The notes: a model not told the origin generated them from the sequence alone. Positions 16,337 through 24,459 are shown, counted from the first letter of the stretch. The stretch: DNA of 64,000 bases from Butyricicoccus_A sp963620595 (GCA_963620595.1 CAVFAY010000001.1:193395-257394), one strand, 5' to 3'. Program-made: numbers and translations.

Positions 16337-18126
16337 CTGTTGTCACCCACCTTCCACTGTGTGGCATGTTGATACTGATCCCACATCTCTCGATACATGC
16401 CTTGTTTTTCTAACAATTGAGCGTGTGTGCCGTGATCGACAATGTTGCCGTGATCCATCACATAGATACAATCTGCGTGTTGAATGGTTGTCAAACGATG
16501 GGCAATCATCAGCACGGTTTTATTTTTTGCCAATCTCTCAAATGCTTTCTGCATCAATACTTCGTTTTCCGGATCGGCAAAGGCAGTCGCCTCATCCAAT
16601 ACAAGAATCGGTGCATTTTGTAAAATTGCTCTGGCGATGGCAATGCGCTGCTGTTCGCCGCCGGACAGATAGGTACCTTGTGTGCCAATCATCGTGTGAA
16701 TTCCTTCCGGCAGCTTTTCCAAAATCTCATCACACTGTGCATCGTGCAGAGCTGCCAGTACCTCCTCATCTGAGGCAGTCGGACGCGCCAAACGCACATT
16801 CTCTGCAATCGTCATCTTTAACAGCTTACTATCCTGAAAGACATAGGAAACCGTATTGACACGGCTCTGCTTGGACATCTCGCGGACGTCTGCGCCGCCA
16901 ATGCGCACCGCGCCGGATTCAACGTCCCAAAAGCGGGAAAGCAATCCTGCCATGGTGCTCTTGCCGCTGCCGCTCGGACCGACAAAGGCCACTGTATGTC
17001 CTGCTGGAATTGTAAACGAGAGATTCTGTACCGCAGGTTTCGCGCCCTCCTGATACCGGAACGTCACATCATCAAACACAATCGAATCGTCTTTTGGTGT
17101 TTTCGGTTGTTTCGGCTCCTCTAGTGGCTGTGCGGACAAAATGCTGTCAAATCTTCGAATCGCATCTTTTACTGTCATGGACTCTTCACCCATGTACATG
17201 ATGCGTGTGAAGGACGTTGCAATAATCGGTGTAAAAATGACATAGAAAATGAAGTTGAGCACAACATCCGGCAGCATACTGTCGCCCTGGCACAAAATCA
17301 GCGTCAGCACAATGAGAAATGCAAAAGTACTGTTGATTGCTATTTGGAAGTAAATCATTGAAGAGCGGCATGATTTTGTATAATTGATGCAGAACTTGTA
17401 ATACATATCAATCGAGTGCTTAAAGCGCGAAAATGAATACACAGTCTGTGAAAATGTCTTGACCACACTCATACCGCGCACATACTCCACAGATTCACGA
17501 TTCATATCTTCCAGAGCATTCTGATACTGCTTCATGTCCTCGGCAAGAGCTGAACCTATCATGCGACTCATGGCAATCATGCCCAAAACAACTGGAATCA
17601 GGCTGACGAGTCCATACCGCCAATCAAACAAGAATAGGACAATAATCAGCGCAATTGGTGTGACAACAACCGTTGCCGCATCCGGCAGCTGGTGCGCCAG
17701 ATACGTCTCTGTTGCCGCTGAAGAATCGTTGACGATGCGGCGCAGCTTGCCACTTCCCTGCTCATCGACATAGCCAATCGGCAGCTTGGTGATATGTTTC
17801 ATCAGCGTCTTACGAATATTGACCGCTACGCGAAACGCAGATAAATGGGAACACATCAGTGCGCAGAAATACAGCAGCATGGACACCAAAGCAAAAATTA
17901 CCGCCCAAACGCCGTTATGCACAATATTTACTGCTTGTGAAAAATCTGGTGCCACAGCGACAATCTCTTGAATGATGCGAAAAATGCATACAAATGGAAG
18001 CAACGCAATCACCGCGCTTGCCGCAGACAGCACCCAAGATGCATACGTCAGGTATTTTCGATTGCCTGCGTAACGCATCAGCTCACTGAGTGCTGATTTT
18101 TCTTTATTTTTCGTCTGTTTTGACAT
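16333..18126 (-). CDS. ABC transporter permease/ATPase, siderophore-type half-transporter 1
   Basis: A 597-residue half-transporter with an N-terminal exporter-type membrane domain and an ATPase domain: Walker A GPSGSGKSTM, signature LSGGEQQRIAIARA, and Walker B continuing as DEATAFADPENE. That last motif is typical of the YbtP/IrtA siderophore group. The start at 18126 has AGGAGG eight bases upstream; an upstream in-frame ATG falls inside the terminator T-run. The ribosome site follows the T-run of the upstream terminator with no room for a separate promoter, so expression may depend on readthrough. Confidence 0.86.
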   Translation of the reverse strand: MSKQTKNKEKSALSELMRYAGNRKYLTYASWVLSAASAVIALLPFVCIFRIIQEIVAVAPDFSQAVNIVHNGVWAVIFALVSMLLYFCALMCSHLSAFRVAVNIRKTLMKHITKLPIGYVDEQGSGKLRRIVNDSSAATETYLAHQLPDAATVVVTPIALIIVLFLFDWRYGLVSLIPVVLGMIAMSRMIGSALAEDMKQYQNALEDMNRESVEYVRGMSVVKTFSQTVYSFSRFKHSIDMYYKFCINYTKSCRSSMIYFQIAINSTFAFLIVLTLILCQGDSMLPDVVLNFIFYVIFTPIIATSFTRIMYMGEESMTVKDAIRRFDSILSAQPLEEPKQPKTPKDDSIVFDDVTFRYQEGAKPAVQNLSFTIPAGHTVAFVGPSGSGKSTMAGLLSRFWDVESGAVRIGGADVREMSKQSRVNTVSYVFQDSKLLKMTIAENVRLARPTASDEEVLAALHDAQCDEILEKLPEGIHTMIGTQGTYLSGGEQQRIAIARAILQNAPILVLDEATAFADPENEVLMQKAFERLAKNKTVLMIAHRLTTIQHADCIYVMDHGNIVDHGTHAQLLEKQGMYREMWDQYQHATQWKVGDNR

Positions 18127-18139
18127 AGCTTGCCTCCTC

Positions 18140-18174
18140 AAAAAAATAATGCTGTCATCTCTGACAGCATTATT
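18140..18174 (-). terminator. Terminator or attenuator between the AraC regulator and the ABC operon
   Basis: A 13-bp perfect stem (18145-18157 with 18162-18174; core ATAATGCTGTCA) and a run of seven T on the minus strand, directly followed by the GAGGAGG ribosome site of the ABC gene. Confidence 0.85.
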
Positions 18175-18186
18175 TTGCAGGATTTT

Positions 18187-19185
18187 CTATTCAATTTCTA
18201 CTCCCAACAGGTGCAAATGCTCCATTTGGTCAGCATTCTTTCTGTACTCTCGCGGTGTACATCCCATGACGGACTTAAACGCTGCGGTAAACTTACTCGC
18301 ATTTTCATAGCCAACCATACCGGCAATTTCTGTAATGCTGTGTTTTCCGGCTTCCAGTTCATGTACTGCCGCATGAATGCGGTATCGCTTCATATAGGCG
18401 TAATATGGGCTGCCATAAATCTCTTTGAAACAGCTTTTGAGTGTAGTCTGTGCGATGTCATACTTTTGCGCCAGTACCTGCAACGGAATTTTTTCTCCCA
18501 GTCGATGAATCGCCTCCTGATGCAGGGCTTTTACCTTATCCATATCACTACGGCGAAAATAACTGGATTGTGACGATTCCCGCGAAAAAGGAATCGTCTG
18601 CATGGTGAGCAGAATTTCCATCACTTTTAATTTGATATATGCCTGTTCAATCATCGGATTGACATGATACAGTTCTTCAAAAATATGATTGAGTGCAGGC
18701 ATCCTGCGAATGAGCATCGCGCCTCCATGCTGCAAGACATGCTGCTGCAAAAAGGCAAGCTGTCGGGCGATCTCCGGAAATAACGGCTGAATGGCTGCCG
18801 CCATCTCATCCACATCTGCCAAAATCGAAACGCCATCATAAAATCCCAATGGAAATTCCGAATGCAGCCGTTTGATGCCCAAGATGTTTACCTCTAGCTC
18901 ACCCTGACCGAGATACACATACCGATCTTCTTCCAGTTGACAACCATACCGTCCCTGTCGGCAATGATTGATTTCCAGCACATGCAGACTGTCCTCTCCA
19001 TGCTCCGGCTCAACACACTCCTGGGAATTGAAATGATTAAAAAATACATCGACACCAGGCATAATGTGATGAATTGTCATGGAGCTTTCACGATGTTCCG
19101 CCTCTTCTCTGGTTAATCGCGTCATATTCTGATAAGAGTCAGCTTTACTGAATCCCTCTTCGTATATACTTACCGTATCCGTCAT
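18187..19185 (-). CDS. AraC-family transcriptional regulator
   Basis: A 332-residue regulator. The C-terminal ~100 residues hold two helix-turn-helix motifs (LQVLAQKYDIAQTTLKSCFK and ITEIAGMVGYENASKFTAAF), ending with the AraC signature TPREYRK. The N-terminal domain is of the PchR/YbtA-like type that senses a ligand, possibly a siderophore. It lies upstream of the siderophore-type ABC pair on the same strand and is the likely regulator of it. GGAGG precedes the ATG at 19185. An inverted repeat in the leader resembles a DtxR-type iron box. Confidence 0.88.
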   Translation of the reverse strand: MTDTVSIYEEGFSKADSYQNMTRLTREEAEHRESSMTIHHIMPGVDVFFNHFNSQECVEPEHGEDSLHVLEINHCRQGRYGCQLEEDRYVYLGQGELEVNILGIKRLHSEFPLGFYDGVSILADVDEMAAAIQPLFPEIARQLAFLQQHVLQHGGAMLIRRMPALNHIFEELYHVNPMIEQAYIKLKVMEILLTMQTIPFSRESSQSSYFRRSDMDKVKALHQEAIHRLGEKIPLQVLAQKYDIAQTTLKSCFKEIYGSPYYAYMKRYRIHAAVHELEAGKHSITEIAGMVGYENASKFTAAFKSVMGCTPREYRKNADQMEHLHLLGVEIE

Positions 19186-19197
19186 TCTGCCTCCAAT

Positions 19198-19215
19198 AGT
19201 TAGGTTGTTCTAACT
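19198..19215 (-). promoter_or_regulatory. Inverted repeat upstream of the AraC gene, possible DtxR-type iron box
   Basis: AGTTAG, six bases, CTAACT, 13 bases before the start codon. Aligned to the DtxR/IdeR consensus on the plus strand I count about 13 of 19 matches, including TTAG-N6-CTAA. The identification is tentative. Confidence 0.4.
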
Positions 19216-19227
19216 CATTTTTTCAAG

Positions 19228-19259
19228 AAAGCCTTCCGCGGAATACCACGGAAGGCTTT
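19228..19259 (-). terminator. Hairpin terminator of hpf
   Basis: An 11-bp stem (AAAGCCTTCCG with CGGAAGGCTTT) lies 45 bases after the hpf stop. The T-run is interrupted, so its strength is uncertain. Confidence 0.6.
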
Positions 19260-19303
19260 GCTATTTCTTGTTATCTTACCCTTTTATCTATGCAAAACGA
19301 AGA

Positions 19304-19837
19304 TCAATTGCTCTCGATTAAGCCATAGCCGCCAGCAGCTCTCTTGTAGATAACAGCCGGTACGTCATCCTCTTCAGCGTTGCGGAAGAAGAAGAACTGA
19401 TGCTCCAGCAGATTCATCTGCAAAATAGCTTCCTCCACGGTCATAGAAGCGACATCAAATTTCTTCCGGCGAACGACTTCATACTTGTCCTCTGCGAACT
19501 CTGCGAGACTTGCCTCATTGGCAGCCATCTTGTCGAATGCGCCCTGACGCAGCTTCTTTTCCAGGCGGGTCTTGTTTCTGCGAATCTGTCTCTCGATGCT
19601 CGAAATCATACCATCCACGGAAGCAAACATATCTGTCGTGGTTTCCTCTGCACGGAAAACCATGCCATTATGACGAACTGTTACTTCTGCCGTCTGTCTG
19701 CCCTTCAGTTCACTGAAAGTAATGGTCGCGGAGGTGTCCTTCTGGAAATACCGATCCAGTTTGGTAACCTTCTTGATAGCGTAATCGCGGAGCTCTTCGC
19801 TAATCTTGATTTTTCTTTCAACGATGGTGATCTTCAT
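19304..19837 (-). CDS. hpf: Ribosome hibernation promoting factor, long form
   Basis: A 177-residue two-domain HPF. The N-terminal domain (1-100) has the beta-alpha fold that binds the 30S decoding region (ITIVERKIKISEELRDYAIKKVTKLDRYF). The C-terminal domain (about 120-177), with VVRRKKFDVASMTVEEAILQMNLLEHQFFFFRNAEE, dimerises to make 100S ribosomes. AAGGAG precedes the ATG. The gene is monocistronic, with its own promoter and a leader of roughly 130 bases. Confidence 0.97.
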   Translation of the reverse strand: MKITIVERKIKISEELRDYAIKKVTKLDRYFQKDTSATITFSELKGRQTAEVTVRHNGMVFRAEETTTDMFASVDGMISSIERQIRRNKTRLEKKLRQGAFDKMAANEASLAEFAEDKYEVVRRKKFDVASMTVEEAILQMNLLEHQFFFFRNAEEDDVPAVIYKRAAGGYGLIESN

Positions 19838-19972
19838 AACATCAACTCCTTATGGTCTGACAACCCAATTTTTTATTCACTTGTCGAAGAGGAATGTCTG
19901 TGCGGCACACGCCGCAAGAACTTGTATCGTTTCAACAAATTTTAATTTATTTCTTCCTCTTTTGTTGGGAAT

Positions 19973-20001
19973 ATTATACCACACAGAGGCAAACCTGTCG
20001 C
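19973..20001 (-). promoter_or_regulatory. Promoter of hpf with extended -10
   Basis: The -10 is TATAAT with an upstream TGG (extended -10), 17 bases from GCGACA as -35. The predicted start lies about 130 bases before hpf, leaving a long untranslated leader that contains a GCGGC/GCCGC hairpin near 19900-19913. Confidence 0.65.
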
Positions 20002-20088
20002 ATGGCAAAATTCGCTAAAAATGGAGTTGAGCACAGAATAGCTTGAGCAATCTCTTGTTTTTTCACGTTTTCTTGAAATTTCGTGATT

Positions 20089-20934
20089 TTAAATTTTTCC
20101 CTCTGCATGGCGTGTGACATGACAGCCAATGTTGACTGCACACGGCAGACCGGCAATGTGGGTCGGATACGTATCAATAGCACACATCAAAGCAGTTACC
20201 GTGCCGCCCAGACCCTGCGGGCCGATGCCCAGCGCATTGACGCGTTCGATAATTTTCTTTTCCATCTCCGCATAGCCCGGATTATCATTGAACTGACCGA
20301 CCGGACGCATCAGGGCACGCTTTGCCAGATAACACGCCTTGTCTGCCGTGCCGCCCAGACCAACACCGATAACAATCGGCGGACACGGGTTAGAACCAGC
20401 CTTATCGCAGGCCTCGACAACAAAGTCAATAATGTCCTCCGGCTTTGCTGCCGGAGTGAACATCTTGAGTGCACTCATGTTTTCGCTGCCAAAGCCCTTC
20501 GGTTCAACGGTAACATGGATTTCATCACCTGCGACAACGCGCGTATACAGAATAGCCGGAGTATTGTCATTGGTATTGCTGCGATCCAGCAGCGGATCAC
20601 GAACGACAGACAGACGCAGATAGCCGTCTACATATCCCTGACGAACGCCTTCATTGACGGCATCTTCCAGCAGACCGCCGGTAATATGCACATCCTGACC
20701 GACCTCTACAAACACAATAGCCATGCCGCAGTCCTGACAGATCGGCACAGAATTTTTACAGGCAATATCACAGTTTTCAATCATCTTGCCAAAGATGGTC
20801 TTGCCGAGCGGAGATTTCTCGTTCTGCTCTCCGTCTACATAAGACTGTCGGATGCTCTCCGGCAGGACATAGTTTGCCTTCATGCACAGCTCGCGCACCA
20901 GCGCGGTAATCTCTTTTGCTTCGATGGTTCTCAT
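20089..20934 (-). CDS. Class I fumarate hydratase, alpha subunit/N-terminal domain
   Basis: A 281-residue protein of the oxygen-sensitive 4Fe-4S (de)hydratase family (FumA N-terminal half / TtdA). Three conserved cysteines that ligand the cluster fit at ICQDCGMAI (~65), DKAGSNPCPPIVIGVGLGG (~190-205) and the PCAVNIGCH end. Members interconvert fumarate and malate or act on tartrate. The start at 20934 has AGGAGG upstream. The beta subunit, normally the next gene, is absent; downstream is hpf. It follows the amidohydrolase by 38 bases and is probably co-transcribed with it. Confidence 0.85.
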   Translation of the reverse strand: MRTIEAKEITALVRELCMKANYVLPESIRQSYVDGEQNEKSPLGKTIFGKMIENCDIACKNSVPICQDCGMAIVFVEVGQDVHITGGLLEDAVNEGVRQGYVDGYLRLSVVRDPLLDRSNTNDNTPAILYTRVVAGDEIHVTVEPKGFGSENMSALKMFTPAAKPEDIIDFVVEACDKAGSNPCPPIVIGVGLGGTADKACYLAKRALMRPVGQFNDNPGYAEMEKKIIERVNALGIGPQGLGGTVTALMCAIDTYPTHIAGLPCAVNIGCHVTRHAEGKI

Positions 20935-20972
20935 TCTGTGTAATCCTCCTGTATTGTATGCCAAACGCGGCA

Positions 20973-22115
20973 TTATTTCACCTGTTTTCCGTCAATATAT
21001 ACGGCTGTGACCTTGGTGCGGTAATCCAGCGGATCGCCGCTCGTAATCAGCAGATCTGCGTCCTTGCCGACACGCAGCGAGCCGATTCTGTCATCCAGTC
21101 CGGCAATATGCGCCGGAACAATCGTCACTGCCCGCAAGGCATCCATCGGCTCCATGCCCGCCTGCACAGCAGCTACGACACACTGCATGAAATGCTTGAG
21201 CGTTGTTTCCGGATGGTCGGTTGTAATGGCGGTCTCAATACCCGCCTGGGTCAGCAAAGCCGGTGCCTGCTCGGTCAGATGACGCAGTTCCGGCTTCGAG
21301 CGATCCGTCAAAAACGGGCCTGCACAAATCGGTACGTGCTCCTCTGCCAGAATATCCACAACCAGATGCGCCTCTGTGCCATGCAAAATAACCGGCTTTA
21401 ACGAAAACTCTTTCGCAATGCGCAACGCGGTAAACATATCATCCGCACGGTGCGCATGAAAATGTGCCGGACACGTACCGTCCAAAACCGGAAGCAGTGC
21501 TTCGTATTTGGCATCGTACTCCGGTAAATCCGATGGATCTTCCGCATGCTGCTTTTGTCTGCTGTATTCCTGCGCCTTGTGCAGCGTCTCTCGAATCAAC
21601 GCCGCAGTCGCCATGCGGGTCACTGGCGTCTCATCCTTATCATTATAGCATGATTTTGGATTCTCTCCCAGCGCAAATTTCATCGCACACGGCTGTTTGA
21701 CAATCATATCATCAATACGGCGGCCTGCCGTCTTAATCGCTGCGATTTGTCCAGCAATCGGATTGCAACTACCGGGCGATACCAAACAGCAGGTCACGCC
21801 CGCCTCGCGCGCCTCTTGGAAGCTTCGCTCCATCGGATTAATGCCATCAATCACGCGCAGCTGTGGCGTGATCGGGTCAGTGTCCTCATTTCCGTCCTCT
21901 CCTTCAAATCCGAGAGAGTCTTCAAACAATCCCAAATGTGTGTGTGCATCCACGAGTCCCGGAAGAATCCATCCGCCGTGTACATCAATCTGTTCGCCTT
22001 CCGGCACAGTTTCCATCGACCCAATAGCGGAAATCTTTCCATTTTCCACGGAAAGAAAACCATTTTCGATGATTTCACCCTCCATTGGGACAATTTTCGC
22101 ATTGCAAAGTATCAT
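20973..22115 (-). CDS. Imidazolonepropionase-like amidohydrolase
   Basis: A 380-residue metal-dependent hydrolase with a TIM-barrel amidohydrolase fold: LPGLVDAHTHLGL metal motif near residue 53, a histidine in LHGTEAH near 245, the TTDHPET aspartate near 295, and a small beta domain closing with GKDADLLI. Hydrolysed substrates of this subgroup are cyclic amides or dipeptide-like compounds; this one is not predictable. It belongs to a metabolic unit with the fumarase alpha gene. AAGGAG precedes the ATG. Confidence 0.88.
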   Translation of the reverse strand: MILCNAKIVPMEGEIIENGFLSVENGKISAIGSMETVPEGEQIDVHGGWILPGLVDAHTHLGLFEDSLGFEGEDGNEDTDPITPQLRVIDGINPMERSFQEAREAGVTCCLVSPGSCNPIAGQIAAIKTAGRRIDDMIVKQPCAMKFALGENPKSCYNDKDETPVTRMATAALIRETLHKAQEYSRQKQHAEDPSDLPEYDAKYEALLPVLDGTCPAHFHAHRADDMFTALRIAKEFSLKPVILHGTEAHLVVDILAEEHVPICAGPFLTDRSKPELRHLTEQAPALLTQAGIETAITTDHPETTLKHFMQCVVAAVQAGMEPMDALRAVTIVPAHIAGLDDRIGSLRVGKDADLLITSGDPLDYRTKVTAVYIDGKQVK

Positions 22116-22135
22116 TGCTTCTCCTTAAAAAACAA

Positions 22136-22164
22136 TTGACAATTTATGGTAATCATGATACGAT
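22136..22164 (+). promoter_or_regulatory. Consensus-like promoter of a candidate small RNA
   Basis: TTGACA (22136-22141), 17 bases, TACGAT (22159-22164), pointing right into a region with no plus-strand gene. Confidence 0.7.
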
Positions 22165-22168
22165 AACC

Positions 22169-22258
22169 ACGGTGGCAGGAAACTGCTATCCATGCACCGT
22201 TCATATCTTTATCCCCACAATCCATTCACCCTTCGGCTCGCCGGAGGGTATTTTTTTG
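22169..22258 (+). ncRNA. Candidate small non-coding RNA (~85-90 nt)
   Basis: The stretch lies between a good plus-strand promoter and a strong plus-strand intrinsic terminator, and both flanking genes are on the minus strand. The predicted 5' end can pair ACGGTG (22169-22174) with CACCGT (22195-22200), enclosing a GCAG-GAAA-CTGC tetraloop hairpin. A pyrimidine-rich linker and the terminator stem follow. No ORF with a ribosome site is present. I do not recognise a known RNA family such as SRP RNA, 6S RNA or a riboswitch. Confidence 0.55.
22228..22258 (+). terminator. Intrinsic terminator of the candidate small RNA
   Basis: The stem ACCCTTCGGC/GCCGGAGGGT (22228-22237/22240-22249, one G-U) is followed by seven T. 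Confidence 0.85.
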
Positions 22259-22265
22259 TCCGTAC

Positions 22266-22330
22266 AAAAAAGCAGACATGACAATGCCGCCTTCCCGAAG
22301 CGTAATACGAAAAGAGCGACATGTCTGTTT
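22266..22330 (-). terminator. Possible terminator of the S1-domain gene
   Basis: CAGACATG (22273-22280) pairs with CATGTCTG (22320-22327) across a ~39-base loop, followed on the minus strand by six T. The long loop lowers confidence. Confidence 0.5.
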
Positions 22331-22341
22331 GCTTTGTGTGT

Positions 22342-22854
22342 TTATTTGCGGCGGCGGGAACCGTTTTTCTTGTCGGTATTGCGGCGCAGATCAGCCATTC
22401 TGCTCTCGCTGTCCTGCATAAAGTGCTTGAGCTTATCCTCAAACGAAGCTGGTACTTCCTTTGCCGCCTGACGCGGCGCATAGCCTTGGCGCTGCTGGAA
22501 TTTTCTGCCGCCGTTGGAGCTGCCTGTGCGGTTCTGATAGCTTCCGCGGTTAGTATTATTGCGATTTCCACCGTTCTGATTGTTGTTGTGGCGGAACGGA
22601 CGCTGCTCGCTGCTCTGTCGCGGCTGCGTCTTTTTGATGGACAAATTCACACGACCGTTTTCGTCAATGGCGATGACCTTCACCTTGACTTCCTGACCCT
22701 CTGTCAAATGATCGCGGATGTCACTGACATATGACTGATCCACCTCAGAAATATGTACCAAACCGCTCTTGCCTTCTGGCAGCGATACAAACGCGCCAAA
22801 CTTTGTGATTCCGGTTACTTTGCCGGAAATGATTTCTCCTACAGCCAACTCCAT
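22342..22854 (-). CDS. S1 RNA-binding domain protein (YabR-like)
   Basis: A 170-residue protein. The N-terminal S1 domain (about 1-75: VGEIISGKVTGITKFGAFVSL and GLVHISEV) is followed by a basic, Asn/Arg/Gly/Gln-rich low-complexity tail, probably disordered and RNA-binding. It occupies the yabR position, after divIC, as in B. subtilis. I chose the ATG at 22854 because homologues begin with the S1 strand. The GGAGG lies 15 bases upstream, longer than usual, and an in-frame extension of 12 codons is possible. Confidence 0.88.
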   Translation of the reverse strand: MELAVGEIISGKVTGITKFGAFVSLPEGKSGLVHISEVDQSYVSDIRDHLTEGQEVKVKVIAIDENGRVNLSIKKTQPRQSSEQRPFRHNNNQNGGNRNNTNRGSYQNRTGSSNGGRKFQQRQGYAPRQAAKEVPASFEDKLKHFMQDSESRMADLRRNTDKKNGSRRRK

Positions 22855-22886
22855 ACTATTAAACTGTTTCCTCCATATACTTTTGG

Positions 22887-23177
22887 TCACTGCTCCGAGC
22901 TGTCAATAAACACGCGCTCACCGGGCGATGCATATCCCAGCACATCACGAGCAATCTTTGCGATGGACTCATCGGTCATACCCTCATCCAGCGACTTTTT
23001 CAGGTCTGCGTTCACTGTTTCTTCCTGACTGATTTGGTCATTCAGTGTATCGACCTGCTGCCGAAGCTCACGAATCTGAATCTGGAGAGAAATCGGTTTG
23101 ACAACGACAACCGCTGCAACGATAACGAGTGCCAGCTTGAGCAGGATGCCGATTCTTTTATTTTTCGGTTTGTTCAT
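22887..23177 (-). CDS. divIC: Septum formation initiator DivIC/FtsL-type
   Basis: A 96-residue bitopic membrane protein: basic N-terminus, one membrane helix (about 10-28), a leucine-zipper coiled coil (IRELRQQVDTLNDQISQEE) and a C-terminal tail containing the DVLGYASPGERVF motif of the DivIC family. It is a divisome component acting with FtsL and DivIB outside the membrane. Its position between yabQ and yabR matches the B. subtilis order. Confidence 0.9.
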   Translation of the reverse strand: MNKPKNKRIGILLKLALVIVAAVVVVKPISLQIQIRELRQQVDTLNDQISQEETVNADLKKSLDEGMTDESIAKIARDVLGYASPGERVFIDSSEQ

Positions 23178-23252
23178 CCAATCCCTCCTTCAATGATTAC
23201 GCTTACTATTCTATACCACCACATGCAAAAAGAAAAGGATTTTTTTTATTTT

Positions 23253-23588
23253 TTATGATTTTTTTGAAAATTCTCTTGTTACTGTGCACTTGTGCATCCA
23301 TTTCCAAAAATGCCGTACCCAGCGTCCCGCTGTCAACTCCCACAAAACGCCTCCGAACAGCATGGAAACTGGCAAAAAGCCGCGCATCCGCTGTTGAAAG
23401 ATGCTGACGGCGAACACAAACAGTGTCGCGCCGCACGTCATGGAAAACAGTACATCTAAGAAAAACGTCAGTCCAGCGCATTTCCAATGCTGTCGAATCA
23501 GCCAAAACACATCATACAACACGCCAAGTGCTAATCCACATGCGCATGCAATAAACATGCTATGCCATTGCAGCTGTATGGCGTTCAT
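23253..23588 (-). CDS. yabQ: Spore cortex biosynthesis protein YabQ
   Basis: A 111-residue membrane protein with about three hydrophobic segments and the family pattern ACGLALGVLYDVFWLIR near the N-terminus. YabQ is made in the mother cell and is needed for spore cortex formation. The start overlaps the yabP stop (ATGA). It is shorter than B. subtilis YabQ, lacking the C-terminal charged tail. Confidence 0.85.
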   Translation of the reverse strand: MNAIQLQWHSMFIACACGLALGVLYDVFWLIRQHWKCAGLTFFLDVLFSMTCGATLFVFAVSIFQQRMRGFLPVSMLFGGVLWELTAGRWVRHFWKWMHKCTVTREFSKKS

Positions 23589-23866
23589 TGAAACAGCCTG
23601 CGAAGAAATCCGCCCGATGCACTGTTGTCATCGTACTCCATACAATCGATGCGCCCCGTGATGTGCAGCTCTCCGGTATCTAAGCTGAGCTGGTCGACAT
23701 GCAGATCGCTGCCGCGCACGAGCAATGTTCCCCAACCTGTCGCGACAATGATTTGGTTTTCATCAAAATTCACAACATCGCTGATGCCGGAGATTGACAG
23801 CTTTTTTCTGTCCTGCAGGGAAATGCCGTGCGGCAGTGCCTGCTTTTCTGCCGTGTTCCGCTCCAT
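23585..23866 (-). CDS. yabP: Sporulation protein YabP
   Basis: A 93-residue YabP/YqfC-family protein with the family start HGISLQDRKKLSISGISDVVNFDENQI (given here in part), followed by GTLLVRGSDLHVDQLSLDTGELHITGRI strands. It is a small coat/cortex-associated mother-cell protein. GGGGGAG precedes the ATG at 23866. It forms a tight pair with yabQ. A weak hairpin (23890-23921, AAGCC...GGCTT) separates it from rqcP, so the sporulation pair may have its own promoter. Confidence 0.9.
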   Translation of the reverse strand: MERNTAEKQALPHGISLQDRKKLSISGISDVVNFDENQIIVATGWGTLLVRGSDLHVDQLSLDTGELHITGRIDCMEYDDNSASGGFLRRLFQ

Positions 23867-23944
23867 ATACGCTCCCCCTATCTATACCGAAAGCCCCGAC
23901 ACTATCCTATGTGTCGAGGCTTGGGATTATGCGTTTGTAATCTA

Positions 23945-24187
23945 TTACGGAATCTCTCGGTACAGTGCCGAAGCATCATTTTTGAGAACATGCTCAGCGA
24001 TGTTGAGAACTTCTACTTTGAGTGTTCTTTGACCAAAAGTGATTTCAATGACATCACCGACTTTTACTTGATACGACGCCTTTGCCTGCTTTCCATTGAC
24101 TAAAATACGGTCATTGTCGCAAGCCTCATTTGCGATAGTTCTCCGCTTAATCAAGCGAGATACTTTGAGATATTTATCCAGTCTCAT
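23945..24187 (-). CDS. rqcP: S4-domain protein RqcP (YabO)
   Basis: An 80-residue, single S4 RNA-binding domain: MRLDKYLKVSRLIKRRTIA and NGKQAKASYQVKVGDVIEI are diagnostic. RqcP acts with RqcH in C-terminal poly-alanine tailing of stalled nascent chains on 50S subunits. The start overlaps the HU stop by four bases. Confidence 0.93.
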   Translation of the reverse strand: MRLDKYLKVSRLIKRRTIANEACDNDRILVNGKQAKASYQVKVGDVIEITFGQRTLKVEVLNIAEHVLKNDASALYREIP

Positions 24188-24459
24188 ATGTTGATTTTCT
24201 CCTTTAATTGCTTGGATGGGCGAAATACCGGAATCTTCATCGCCGGAATATCAAATTCCTGCTTTCCTGTCGGCAAATGCCCTTTTCTTGCCGCGCGATG
24301 GCGCACTTCCATCACGCCAAAGCCAGAAATGGTAATCTTCTCCTCCTTCGCCAGTGCCTCTGCGATACACGCAAAGACTGCCATTGTAGCTAAGGAGGCA
24401 TCCTTTTTCTTCATGCCTGTATAATCGGAAACCCGATCAATCAGTTCATTTTTGTTCAT
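24184..24459 (-). CDS. hup: HU-family DNA-binding protein
   Basis: A 91-residue nucleoid protein. MNKNELIDRVSDYTGMKKKDA begins it, with the beta-arm region GFGVMEVRHRAARKGHLPTG and the ending PVFRPSKQLKEKI. It lies between mazG and rqcP, an insertion relative to the B. subtilis order. The start at 24459 overlaps the 3' end of mazG by 14 bases, so translation is probably coupled; a AAAAGG stretch abuts the ATG. Confidence 0.95.
   Translation of the reverse strand: MNKNELIDRVSDYTGMKKKDASLATMAVFACIAEALAKEEKITISGFGVMEVRHRAARKGHLPTGKQEFDIPAMKIPVFRPSKQLKEKINI

Noticed and set aside
20083..20943. A 286-codon open frame opposite the fumarase alpha gene.
   Set aside because: It covers the gene antiparallel and encodes an Arg/Asn/Thr-rich sequence without domains.
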